Source: Motiliproteus sp047622605 (GTDB taxonomy: Bacteria > Pseudomonadota > Gammaproteobacteria > Pseudomonadales > Balneatricaceae). From it: a stretch of 16,504 nucleotides of DNA. The notes beneath the pieces are model-generated. The model saw only the letters and a program-made list of their open reading frames with translations. It had not been told where the DNA came from and ran no database searches. The DNA is taken from NCBI GenBank assembly GCA_047622605.1, contig JBLHND010000074.1, positions 1-16,504 on the forward strand, in the 5' to 3' direction. Below, one piece after another: positions 6,705 to 13,897 of this stretch (position 1 is the first letter of the stretch; every line of letters begins with the position of its first letter). A program made the position numbers and the translations under genes.

Positions 6705-6760
6705 GATGACAGCGCAGCAACACTTAACGGGTCCATAGCCATCTTTTAACCCGAAGGCGG

Positions 6761-8242
6761 CTAGTCGATATGATCCAGCCCCCGGCAGGCCATCGCCACG
6801 GCCTTGAATACGGCGCGACCCTTGTTCAGGGTTTCCTGCCATTCCAGCTCGGGCTGCGAATCTGCCACTATTCCGGCACCCGCCTGAATATACAGGCGCT
6901 TATCTTTAATAACCGCAGTACGTATGGCGATGGCGGTATCCATATTGCCGTTCCAGGAGAGATAACCGACCGCCCCGCCATAGACCCCACGCTTGGTCGG
7001 TTCGAGGGAATCAATGATTTCCATCGCTCGAATCTTGGGCGCGCCGCTGAGGGTTCCGGCCGGGAAGGTGGCCCGCAACACATCGATGGCACTCAGCCCG
7101 GGTTTGAGTTTGCCGGTGACGTTGGAGACGATATGCATCACATGTGAATAGCGTTCGATCACCATCTTGTCGGTCAGTTCGACCGACCCTATCTCGGCCA
7201 CCCGCCCGACATCGTTACGCCCCAGATCGATCAACATCAGATGTTCGGCGATCTCCTTGGGATCCTCGAGCAGCTCGCGTTCGAGCGCCAGATCCCGCTC
7301 GGGAGTGAGTCCGCGCTTACGGGTACCGGCGATCGGTCGCACCGTCACCTCCCCCTCTTCGAGCCGCGCCAGAATCTCCGGCGAGGAACCGACGACATCG
7401 AAGTCGCCCAGGTTAAGCAGGTACATATAGGGCGAGGGGTTGAGGCTGCGTAGCGCCCGGTACAGATCCAGCGGCCGCGCCTCAAAGGGGATCGACATCC
7501 GCTGCGCGATCACCGTCTGCATCACATCACCGGCGAGGATGTACTCTTTGATCCGCGCTACCGCGGCCTTGAAATCGGGTTCTGCAAAACCGGGTTTAAA
7601 ATCCGCTTCGAGCACCTGCTGAGGGGGCATAGGGGCCGCCTCTTGCGGGGTCGCATCGCGGAGTTTGGCGATATGCTGATCCAGTTTCGCCAATGCCAGC
7701 GCGAAGGCATTCTCCTCGGCAGGATCGGCATGACAGATCAGCATCAGCCGGCCGCTGAGGTTATCAAACACCACCACCTCGTCGGATACCATCAACAGGA
7801 TATCTGGGGTTTGCAGATCATCCTCAGGCACACTCTTTAAGCGCGGCTCTATATAGCGGACCGTATCATAGCCAAAGTAACCCACCAGGCCGCCGTTGAA
7901 ACGCGGCAGCCCTTTAAGCTCGGGGACCTTAAAGCGGGCCTGAAACGCCTCCACGAACGCCAGTGGATCGGACTGCTGCAGCTGCTCGACGACCTCGCCA
8001 TCGGTCTCGATGCGGATCTGCTGCCCGAACACCTTGAGCACCGTCCTGCAGGGCAGGCCGATGATCGAATAACGGCCCCACTTCTCGCCACCCTGCACCG
8101 ATTCCAGCAGATAGCTGTAGGGGCCGTGGGCCAATTTCAGATAGGTACTGAGCGGGGTATCCAGATCAGCCAGCACTTCGCGCATAACGGGGATACGGTT
8201 ATAGCCCTGGCGGGCCAGTTCAGAAAAACGTTCGGGAGTCAT
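6761..8242 (-). CDS. trpE: Anthranilate synthase component I TrpE
   Basis: The large subunit of anthranilate synthase, converting chorismate and ammonia (from the TrpG glutaminase) to anthranilate, the first committed step of tryptophan synthesis. The N-terminal domain carries the tryptophan feedback motif LLES followed by VQGGEKWGRYS. The chorismate-binding domain has VRPIAGTRKRG, LIDLGRNDVGRV, FPAGTLSGAPKIRAMEII and IQAGAGIVADSQPE. I prefer the ATG at 8240-8242 to the one at 8246-8248: GGA is 6 bases before it but abuts the first ATG, and the MTPERFSELARQGYNRIP start fits Pseudomonas TrpE. Length from there is 493 residues, normal for the family. It is the last gene of rpe-gph-trpE. No trpG follows, so trpG(DC) must be elsewhere, as in pseudomonads. 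A candidate leader peptide lies upstream. Confidence 0.96.
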   Translation of the reverse strand: MTPERFSELARQGYNRIPVMREVLADLDTPLSTYLKLAHGPYSYLLESVQGGEKWGRYSIIGLPCRTVLKVFGQQIRIETDGEVVEQLQQSDPLAFVEAFQARFKVPELKGLPRFNGGLVGYFGYDTVRYIEPRLKSVPEDDLQTPDILLMVSDEVVVFDNLSGRLMLICHADPAEENAFALALAKLDQHIAKLRDATPQEAAPMPPQQVLEADFKPGFAEPDFKAAVARIKEYILAGDVMQTVIAQRMSIPFEARPLDLYRALRSLNPSPYMYLLNLGDFDVVGSSPEILARLEEGEVTVRPIAGTRKRGLTPERDLALERELLEDPKEIAEHLMLIDLGRNDVGRVAEIGSVELTDKMVIERYSHVMHIVSNVTGKLKPGLSAIDVLRATFPAGTLSGAPKIRAMEIIDSLEPTKRGVYGGAVGYLSWNGNMDTAIAIRTAVIKDKRLYIQAGAGIVADSQPELEWQETLNKGRAVFKAVAMACRGLDHID

Positions 8243-8307
8243 GATCATTCCAACAGCAAGAGATAACGTCAGCGAGCCTTAAGAAAAGACCCGGGGGGGA
8301 GTTCAGG

Positions 8308-8397
8308 TTAAGCAGCGTGCGTATGCCATCGCCAACACGTGCCGTCGCAGTTGCTCTGCCGTACTGCGTGTAGCTTGCCAGAATTCAATCCAACCAC
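8308..8397 (-). CDS. Candidate trp leader peptide (29 codons, Trp-Arg-Trp) upstream of trpE
   Basis: A short reading frame starts at GTG 8395-8397 and ends at TAA 8308-8310, 65 bases before trpE. Codons 22 and 24 are TGG (8332-8334 and 8326-8328), five codons before the stop, giving TCWRWHTHAA at the end. Ribosome-site candidates are AGGCAGG upstream of the GTG, or AGGTGG 5 bases before an in-frame TTG at 8386-8388. Downstream, the leader RNA has a C7G3 tract followed by TCTTTTCTT. An upstream stem CGCAGT/ACTGCG is visible, but no strong terminator hairpin is. Attenuation of trpE is reported for Pseudomonas putida, which gives a precedent. The coding call rests on the paired Trp codons and location. 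Confidence 0.55.
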   Translation of the reverse strand: MVGLNSGKLHAVRQSNCDGTCWRWHTHAA

Positions 8398-8400
8398 CTG

Positions 8401-8473
8401 CTTGCCTGCCTGTTTTAAAATTAAAATAAATGGAAAAAGCTTAAAAGAAATGACGTAATAAAAGGTTTCAAAA
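8401..8473 (-). promoter_or_regulatory. A+T-rich promoter region of trpE
   Basis: Between the gph stop and the candidate leader peptide the sequence turns sharply A+T-rich on the minus strand (TTTTAAGC, TTTATTTTAATTTTAAAA) within otherwise G+C-rich DNA. Several overlapping -10-like words occur, so I do not single one out. The 225-bp gap and this composition suggest that trpE has its own promoter besides read-through from rpe-gph. Confidence 0.5.
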
Positions 8474-9178
8474 CTACAGCAGCTCGGTCAGACAATCAAC
8501 CAGCCAATCAGGCTCACTCGCCGCGACCGGCTGTGGATAGCTGTAACCGTAGCTGACGCAGGCCACCCTGACCCCGGCCGCGCGCGCCGCCTGGACGTCG
8601 GTTGCCGAATCGCCCACCATCAGGGTGCGTGCCGCACCGCTACCTAGGTGTTCAATACAGTGCAGCAACGGCAGCGGATGTGGTTTTTTATGCGCTAGGG
8701 AATCGCCCCCCAGCACCCGCTCGAAATAGGGCGCCAATTCCAGCTCATCGAGTAGCGAGCCGAGAAACCGCTCCGGCTTGTTGGTAACCAGTGCCAGCCG
8801 AATGCCGCGTTCAGCAAGCTGATCCAGACAGGAGCGCACACCGGGATAGAGCGGCGTGTCCTGATGATCAGCCTCCGCGTAGGCTTGCATAAACAGTTCC
8901 AGCGCCTGCGCTTTCAACGCCTCACCCAGCTCAGGATCGACCTCAGGGCTAGCACTCAGGGCCCGGTTGACCAGCATTGCCGCCCCATTGCCGACCCACT
9001 GCCTGACCTTCTCCTGACCCGCCGTTTCGCGCCCCAACTGCTGCAGCATCCGGTCTACCGCCAGAGCCAGGCTGGGAACACTATCGATCAGGGTGCCATC
9101 CAGATCGAACAGCACCAGCTCGACCCCCTCGAGCGGTCGTGAGAGGACGGGAAGGTTAGAGAGACTAGAGAGGGACAT
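8474..9178 (-). CDS. gph: Phosphoglycolate phosphatase Gph
   Basis: A 234-residue HAD-superfamily hydrolase that dephosphorylates 2-phosphoglycolate, a by-product of DNA repair and oxidative damage. The four HAD motifs are present: motif I FDLDGTLID with D25 (nucleophile) and D27, motif II LVTNKPE with T132, motif III lysine in HKKPHPLP at about 164-165, and motif IV GDSATD with D190 and D194. The helical cap occupies about residues 35-110. Its ATG overlaps the rpe stop by one base (TGATG), so the two are probably translationally coupled. The N-terminus carries about 18 residues before the core fold, usual for pseudomonad Gph. Gene order rpe-gph-trpE is that of Pseudomonas and supports this over other HAD phosphatases. 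Confidence 0.94.
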   Translation of the reverse strand: MSLSSLSNLPVLSRPLEGVELVLFDLDGTLIDSVPSLALAVDRMLQQLGRETAGQEKVRQWVGNGAAMLVNRALSASPEVDPELGEALKAQALELFMQAYAEADHQDTPLYPGVRSCLDQLAERGIRLALVTNKPERFLGSLLDELELAPYFERVLGGDSLAHKKPHPLPLLHCIEHLGSGAARTLMVGDSATDVQAARAAGVRVACVSYGYSYPQPVAASEPDWLVDCLTELL

Positions 9179-9846
9179 CAGCCTTGGGCCAACTGTTCGC
9201 GCATCGCCGTGATGGTGGCCGCATAGTCCGGGGTCTTAAAGATGGCCGACCCTGAGACAAACATATCCGCACCGGCCGCCGCGATCTCGGCGATATTGCC
9301 GACCCCTACCCCGCCGTCGACCTCCAGACGTATATCCCGGCCGCTGGCCAGGATCAGCTGCCGTGCCTGTTTTAGCTTGACCAGCGTGGAGGGGATAAAT
9401 GACTGGCCGCCAAATCCGGGGTTAACCGACATCAGCAGGATAATATCGATCTTATCCAGCACATGCTCAAGACAGTGCAGCGGGGTTGCGGGATTGAACA
9501 CCAGACCGGCCTTGCAGCCGCCCTCACGGATCAGCTGCAGACTGCGGTCGATGTGTTCACTGGCCTCGGGGTGAAAGGTTATATAGCTGGCACCGGCCTC
9601 GATAAAATCACCAATCATTCGATCGACCGGTTTGACCATCAGATGGACATCGATCGGGGCTGTGACGCCGTGATTACGCAGCGCCTTGCAGACCATAGGA
9701 CCGATGGTCAGGTTAGGCACATAGTGATTATCCATGACATCAAAGTGGATCACGTCGGCACCGGCCGCGAGTACGTTATCCACCTCTTCGCCCAGGCGGG
9801 CAAAATTGGCGGATAGGATCGAAGGCGCGATCAAAAAGTCGGTCAT
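9178..9846 (-). CDS. rpe: Ribulose-phosphate 3-epimerase Rpe
   Basis: A 222-residue cytosolic TIM-barrel enzyme interconverting D-ribulose 5-phosphate and D-xylulose 5-phosphate in the pentose phosphate pathway. Family motifs run in order: IAPSILSANFARLGEE (6-21), HFDVMDNHYVPNLTIGP (34-50) with metal ligand H34 and catalytic D36, DVHLMV with H68, LLMSVNPGFGGQSF (137-150), and LEVDGGV with D177, the second catalytic aspartate. GSAIF at 199-203 belongs to the phosphate-binding end. Length is normal. It is the first gene of rpe-gph-trpE and overlaps gph by one base. The ATG at 9844-9846 has only a weak purine-rich sequence upstream (GAGACTGACT). Confidence 0.97.
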   Translation of the reverse strand: MTDFLIAPSILSANFARLGEEVDNVLAAGADVIHFDVMDNHYVPNLTIGPMVCKALRNHGVTAPIDVHLMVKPVDRMIGDFIEAGASYITFHPEASEHIDRSLQLIREGGCKAGLVFNPATPLHCLEHVLDKIDIILLMSVNPGFGGQSFIPSTLVKLKQARQLILASGRDIRLEVDGGVGVGNIAEIAAAGADMFVSGSAIFKTPDYAATITAMREQLAQG

Positions 9847-9973
9847 AGTCAGTCTCGGCGGTACGGGCTAGGGATACGGGCAATAGGCATCGGCAATTGA
9901 GCAAGCGCCTAGCTTAACCGAATCGGTCGAAATTTCAGCCCAAATTAACCCCAGCAAGGCACAAAAACTCCCC

Positions 9974-10003
9974 TTGGGTTCTTCAGCCAATGCTGGGTAT
10001 AAT
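9974..10003 (+). promoter_or_regulatory. Sigma-70-type promoter abutting the DUF3530 start codon
   Basis: A perfect TATAAT (9998-10003) is preceded at 18 bp by TTGGGT (9974-9979), a poor -35. Transcription from it should start at about 10009-10011, on the ATG at 10010 itself. An alternative A+T-rich word, TATATAAAA (10050-10058), lies inside the ORF and could serve a downstream start. Confidence 0.55.
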
Positions 10004-10009
10004 CGTCCC

Positions 10010-11122
10010 ATGAACCCACACCCTCTCAGACACAGACCTAAGCCACTGATATATAAAAGACAACTGAAATCTTCAACCGCAACCCCGACGCCAGGACCCC
10101 TGTTGTGGGCAGTGTTGTGGACAATGTTGTGGACCCTATTAGGGACAATGCCGGGGACACCGCTGCGGGCGGCTGAAACAGAACCTGCGGATCCGGCTCT
10201 CGCCACGCCCGCCGATAGCGGTAGTGACCCGCGTATCTTGCCCGACCTAGAGCAAGAGCGCGTACAGGCCCTGGCCAACAGCCATCTGCCGGATACCCAG
10301 ACGCTCTGGCTGGAAACGCCACAGGAATCGTTCCTGGGGCTGTTCAAACCCGCCAACGCGCCTACAGCCAAGGGGGCGGTCCTGCTTTTGCATCACGACC
10401 GCACCAGCGCCGATTGGCCCGGCAGCATCAGTACACTGCGCCGGGGGCTACCCGATCAGGGCTGGCACACCTTATCGATCGCCCTCCCCGATGCCCCCGA
10501 ATATATTCCGCCACGCACCCAGGATGTGATTCTGGCAAAGTTTGATACGCCTAGCAGCGCAGCCGCTCCCAGCGCGACTGACGGCAGTACGCCCACCAGC
10601 ACCGATCTGGTTCAGGACAGACTCAAGACTCATTTTGAGCAACTCAGTGCCCGGATTGAGGCGGGGCTCAACTATCTTGGCCAGCAGCAACCCACCCAGG
10701 TGTTAATTCTGGGCGAGGGTACCGGAGGCTACTGGGCACTGCGCTACAGCATCGAGCAGGGGGCGGCCAGCTCTCTTTTTCCGATCCTGATCGACACCCT
10801 GCCGCCAGCAGGGCCGACCCAGCCGGACCTGGTCGAACTGATGACCCGGCTGCAGCGACCTACGCTGGATCTCTATCATGGCAACGGCAGCGGCCAGAAC
10901 CTCGTCGAGGTACTGGCTCAACAACGCCTGGATGCGTCTAAGCGCCAAGGCAGCCGCTATCTTATAAGCCGCCGTATCGCGCCGCGAGCAGGCGACTGGC
11001 ACCAACTGGATAAGCGGCTACTCGGGGTCTTTCGGGGCATGCTGCCACGGCTCTATGCTCTGGGCGGAAAACCTGGGATCGCGCCTCAAGCGCAACAACA
11101 GACCACGCCAGGAAGGCCTTGA
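10010..11122 (+). CDS. DUF3530 family exported alpha/beta-hydrolase-like protein
   Basis: From ATG 10010 this is 370 residues: a basic N-region (about 30 residues, rich in Arg/Lys), a hydrophobic core and a likely signal-peptidase site near PLRA-AE, then a periplasmic domain. The domain reads as an alpha/beta-hydrolase relative of DUF3530: GAVLLLHHD strand, a Pro-rich loop, and GEGTGG (about 235-240) where the nucleophile elbow G-x-S-x-G should be. The serine position is Gly, so classical serine-hydrolase activity is doubtful. Function is unknown. The start is uncertain: the frame is open back to a TTG at 9974. ATG 10010 sits on a predicted transcription start. TTG 10103 has AGGA 6 bases upstream but would leave a signal peptide without positive charges. 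It is divergent from rpe and converges on djlA with an 18-bp gap and no visible terminator. Confidence 0.75.
   Translation: MNPHPLRHRPKPLIYKRQLKSSTATPTPGPLLWAVLWTMLWTLLGTMPGTPLRAAETEPADPALATPADSGSDPRILPDLEQERVQALANSHLPDTQTLWLETPQESFLGLFKPANAPTAKGAVLLLHHDRTSADWPGSISTLRRGLPDQGWHTLSIALPDAPEYIPPRTQDVILAKFDTPSSAAAPSATDGSTPTSTDLVQDRLKTHFEQLSARIEAGLNYLGQQQPTQVLILGEGTGGYWALRYSIEQGAASSLFPILIDTLPPAGPTQPDLVELMTRLQRPTLDLYHGNGSGQNLVEVLAQQRLDASKRQGSRYLISRRIAPRAGDWHQLDKRLLGVFRGMLPRLYALGGKPGIAPQAQQQTTPGRP
10100..10171 (+). repeat. 12-bp degenerate tandem repeat encoding the signal-peptide core
   Basis: Six successive 12-base units read in frame as LLWA, VLWT, MLWT, LLGT, MPGT, PLRA. Units 1-3 are nearly identical at DNA level (ctgttgtgggca, gtgttgtggaca, atgttgtggacc); units 4-6 are more diverged (ctattagggaca, atgccggggaca, ccgctgcgggcg). 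The period of four residues shows as x-L-W-T. Confidence 0.8.
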
Positions 11123-11140
11123 TACCCTGCTCGCGACAGC

Positions 11141-11965
11141 TCAGACTGCCCGCGATCGTTTAACCCGCTCGTAGGCACCTTGAATTTCCTGAGTTTTCTC
11201 CTTAGCGATCTGCTGCATCTCGGGCGGCAACCCGCGAGCGATCAACTTATCGGGGTGGTGCTGGCTCATAAGCCGTCGATAGGCTTTTTTCAATTCGCCG
11301 TCACCGACCTCAGACGATACGCCGAGCACGGCATAGGCTTGCTCTAACAAGCGCGGATTATTGGGATTACCCTCCTGATGCGCCTGGTAGGTCTGATCGG
11401 CATAGGCGTGCTCCGCCTGACAGCGACGCAGGATCACTTCCAACTCCGGATAGCTGATCGCCAGTAACGAGCAGACCTTCTGAATCACCTGTAGCTCGGA
11501 CTGACTCACCACTCCGTCGGCGAAGGCCGCCTGCAGTTGAATCTCAACAAACATCTGTTTGAGGTTACTGCGATGGCGGATCAACCGTGCCAACGATTGC
11601 ACCTGCGGACTGATATCGAAATCAGGTTCTTTGCCCTGAGAAAACAGCGCCATCGCTTGCAAGCGCTTCGCCTCTGGCAGGTTCATCCGCGCCATCACCT
11701 CACGGGCGTACTGAATCTCACTCTCTGATACCAGGCCATCGGCCTTGGCAATCTTACCCATCACCACAAAGGTCGCTTCAAAAAAAGCCTTCTGCGGACT
11801 CAGGACGCCCAGCTTCACCCCGATCAGCATCCGCTGCAGGCTGTAACCGATAAAAGCCCCGAAGGCTAATCCAAACAGACCGCCACTAAAGACCCCGATC
11901 AAGCCGCCAATCAGTAATCCGGTTCGGCTTTGGTAGATCCGTTCTCCCAACTGCTGTGGGGTCAT
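11141..11965 (-). CDS. djlA: Membrane-anchored DnaK co-chaperone DjlA
   Basis: A 274-residue type III J-domain protein that stimulates DnaK at the inner membrane. A Gly-rich N-terminal TM segment (about 15-44, LIGGLIGVFSGGLFGLAFGA) is followed by a TerB-like helical domain (about 55-195, with KADGLVSESEI and FADGVVSQSEL, both acidic repeats typical of TerB). The C-terminal J domain (about 207-274) carries HPD at 237-239 in LMSQHHPDKLIARGLP. This order and length match DjlA. The ATG overlaps the murU stop by four bases (ATGA), implying translational coupling. It is the last gene of amgK-murU-djlA and converges on the DUF3530 gene. Confidence 0.95.
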   Translation of the reverse strand: MTPQQLGERIYQSRTGLLIGGLIGVFSGGLFGLAFGAFIGYSLQRMLIGVKLGVLSPQKAFFEATFVVMGKIAKADGLVSESEIQYAREVMARMNLPEAKRLQAMALFSQGKEPDFDISPQVQSLARLIRHRSNLKQMFVEIQLQAAFADGVVSQSELQVIQKVCSLLAISYPELEVILRRCQAEHAYADQTYQAHQEGNPNNPRLLEQAYAVLGVSSEVGDGELKKAYRRLMSQHHPDKLIARGLPPEMQQIAKEKTQEIQGAYERVKRSRAV

Positions 11966-12657
11966 CCTGTCGTCTCCGTATGCGTGCTGAGGTTCTGTAG
12001 CCGTTGCTCCAACGCGGCTAGCCGCTGCGGGGTACCTACATCGATCCAGTCACCGCCGTAATATTCACCACTCACCTGCTGCCGAGCCACCGCTTGACGC
12101 AGCAGCGGGCCCAGCGCCTGCGCACCCGGCAGGCAGCCGTCAAACAGGCTGGGGCGCAGCAGACTGATGCCGGAAAATGTCAGCCTGGGAGCGGCTGCGG
12201 TAACGACCCTCCCCAACTCGAGGCTAAAATCGCCCTGCAGATGATGCGCGGGATTATCGACCAGCAGCAGGTGGGCCTGAGCCGCCAGCGTTTCCGGCAA
12301 GCGGCCCAGCGGATAATCGCACCAGATATCGCCATTGAGCAGTAAAAAGGGTCGATCATCAACCTCGGCAAGCAGGGGTAACGCCTGCAACACCCCACCG
12401 GCGGTTTCCAGCGGCTCGGGCTCGCGCGAATACGCGATGGCAACACCCCAGCGGGCACCATCGCCTATCTCGGCTTCGATCTGTTCACCGAGATGGCTAA
12501 CGTTAATAACCAGCTCCCGAATGCCGGCACCCGCCAGACGTTCGATGCTATGCGCGAGCAGCGGCTTGCCAGCGACCCTTAGCAAGGGCTTGGGACAACA
12601 GTCGGTCAGCGGTCGCATTCGAGCACCCAGACCTGCGGCCAGGATCATCGCTCTCAT
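11962..12657 (-). CDS. murU: MurNAc-1-phosphate uridylyltransferase MurU
   Basis: A 231-residue nucleotidyltransferase that makes UDP-MurNAc from MurNAc alpha-1-phosphate and UTP in the peptidoglycan-recycling route of pseudomonads, which bypasses MurA and so gives intrinsic tolerance to fosfomycin. The N-terminal signature LAAGLGARMRPLT (6-18) and PKPLL with K23 bind the nucleotide; ETAGG (84-88) and LLLNGD with D110 belong to the sugar and metal site; GDWIDVGTPQRL carries the second acidic residue near D206. Length is close to the Pseudomonas enzyme. It is flanked by four-base ATGA overlaps with amgK upstream and djlA downstream, so the three genes form one tightly coupled unit. Pairing with amgK separates it from ordinary glucose-1-phosphate transferases. 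Confidence 0.93.
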   Translation of the reverse strand: MRAMILAAGLGARMRPLTDCCPKPLLRVAGKPLLAHSIERLAGAGIRELVINVSHLGEQIEAEIGDGARWGVAIAYSREPEPLETAGGVLQALPLLAEVDDRPFLLLNGDIWCDYPLGRLPETLAAQAHLLLVDNPAHHLQGDFSLELGRVVTAAAPRLTFSGISLLRPSLFDGCLPGAQALGPLLRQAVARQQVSGEYYGGDWIDVGTPQRLAALEQRLQNLSTHTETTG

Positions 12658-13763
12658 AACCCCTCAGACCGATCTAAAGAACTCATATCGAACAGCCCGG
12701 TCTCAGCCATGGCCGGAATCACTCGCTCGCTCAGCCAGCAATCAAACGCTGCGCAGTCCGGATACTGGCGGGCGGCCTGGCGCAAATAGTTCAGCGTGCG
12801 CGGAATATCCTGGAGATAGGCAGATTTGGCATCCCGAATATTCAGCCGCGCAAAGATCCCTATCGCCTTCAGGTGGCGCTGCATGCCCATGCGTGTGAAC
12901 CAGCCCATAAACCGCTCCGGTAACACCTGTTCCATCAAACCGGCCTGCACCGCCTGCGCCGCATAGTCCAGCGCCCAACCCTCAACCTGAGTTTCAGGCC
13001 AGGCGATATAGCAATCGCGCAGCAGAGACACCAGGTCGTAGGTGATAGGCCCCACCACCGCATCCTGAAAATCGATCACCCCGGGTGCCGAACCCTCAAT
13101 GACCATCAGATTGCGGCTGTGATAGTCCCGATGCACACAGACCTGCGGCTGGCTGAGTGCCGAAACGACCAGGCTATCAAACAACGTATCCAGCAACCTC
13201 TGCTCGTCGCCAGTGAGACTCAGACCCAACTGTTGCCCCAGAAACCAATCCCGAAAAAGTCCCATCTCTGCGTGTAGCAGCGCCCTGCTATAGGGCGGTA
13301 AGCGTTCGCCGGAAACCGTGCGGCACTGCTGAATCCGGATCAGGGTCTGCAGTGCTTGGGCATAAAGCCGATCGGCGCTGGCCGCATCGAGCCGATCCAG
13401 ATAGAGCACATCACCGAGGTCAGTGAGCAACATAAGACCCTGCTCCAGATCAGCCAGAAGCACCCTGGGGACCGCGATCTCCAACGGTCCCCAGGCACGG
13501 GCGATCTCCACAAATGCGCGGCTGTCCTCTTTATCCGGCGGGGCATCGACAGCAATCCAGCTACGCTGATGACTATAGATACGAAAATAGCGCCTGAAAC
13601 TGGCGTCACCCGACACTGTTTCCAGGCGCCAATCAGGCGCCAGCGTCATTCCTAGTTGAGCGAAGGCGATGGCCACCCAGTCATGCAGCAGCTGCAGGCG
13701 TTGATCCACGAGCGTATTATCCACGTTAAATGATTTCCAGGTTTTGAGCAGATGCTTTATCAT
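12654..13763 (-). CDS. amgK: Anomeric MurNAc/GlcNAc kinase AmgK
   Basis: A cytosolic sugar kinase of the aminoglycoside phosphotransferase fold that phosphorylates MurNAc (and GlcNAc) at the anomeric carbon, supplying MurU. The N-lobe motif SGDASFRRYFR is at 51-61. The catalytic loop HRDYHSRN (211-218) carries D213 and N218, and the metal-binding DFQD is at 231-234, followed by GPITYDLVSLLRD. The ORF from ATG 13763 gives 369 residues, but this start lacks a ribosome site. GTG at residue 14 or residue 19 gives 351-356 residues and aligns better with the shorter Pseudomonas AmgK, so the first 13-18 residues may not be translated. It is divergent from lptD across 134 bp, as in Pseudomonas. Confidence 0.93.
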   Translation of the reverse strand: MIKHLLKTWKSFNVDNTLVDQRLQLLHDWVAIAFAQLGMTLAPDWRLETVSGDASFRRYFRIYSHQRSWIAVDAPPDKEDSRAFVEIARAWGPLEIAVPRVLLADLEQGLMLLTDLGDVLYLDRLDAASADRLYAQALQTLIRIQQCRTVSGERLPPYSRALLHAEMGLFRDWFLGQQLGLSLTGDEQRLLDTLFDSLVVSALSQPQVCVHRDYHSRNLMVIEGSAPGVIDFQDAVVGPITYDLVSLLRDCYIAWPETQVEGWALDYAAQAVQAGLMEQVLPERFMGWFTRMGMQRHLKAIGIFARLNIRDAKSAYLQDIPRTLNYLRQAARQYPDCAAFDCWLSERVIPAMAETGLFDMSSLDRSEGL

Positions 13764-13897
13764 GCGTGCGTTAGGGAAGTATCGGCCGTTATTCTAACCC
13801 ACCTCCTCTACTGCGCGCATCTTACAAGAAATCCAACACCTTCGGACAGGGGCTTTAGGTCTCCGCCGTTCAGTACTGAGGAAACCAAACGCCTACC
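13764..13897. promoter_or_regulatory. Divergent intergenic region between amgK and lptD
   Basis: These 134 bp must contain the lptD promoter and at least part of the amgK promoter. GAGGA at 13878-13882 lies 15 bases before the lptD ATG, too far for an ideal ribosome site. An in-frame TGA at 13877-13879 rules out any earlier lptD start. I could not identify a convincing sigma-E-type or sigma-70-type promoter. Confidence 0.5.

Noticed and set aside
8281..8311. Classical intrinsic terminator in the trpE leader
   Set aside because: The C7G3 tract before TCTTTTCTT has no upstream G-rich partner; only weak pairings such as CTTAA/TTAAG were found.
12335..12898. A 187-codon plus-strand frame across the murU-amgK junction
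   Set aside because: Its product is Ser/Arg/Pro-rich without motifs and antisense to two well-supported enzymes.
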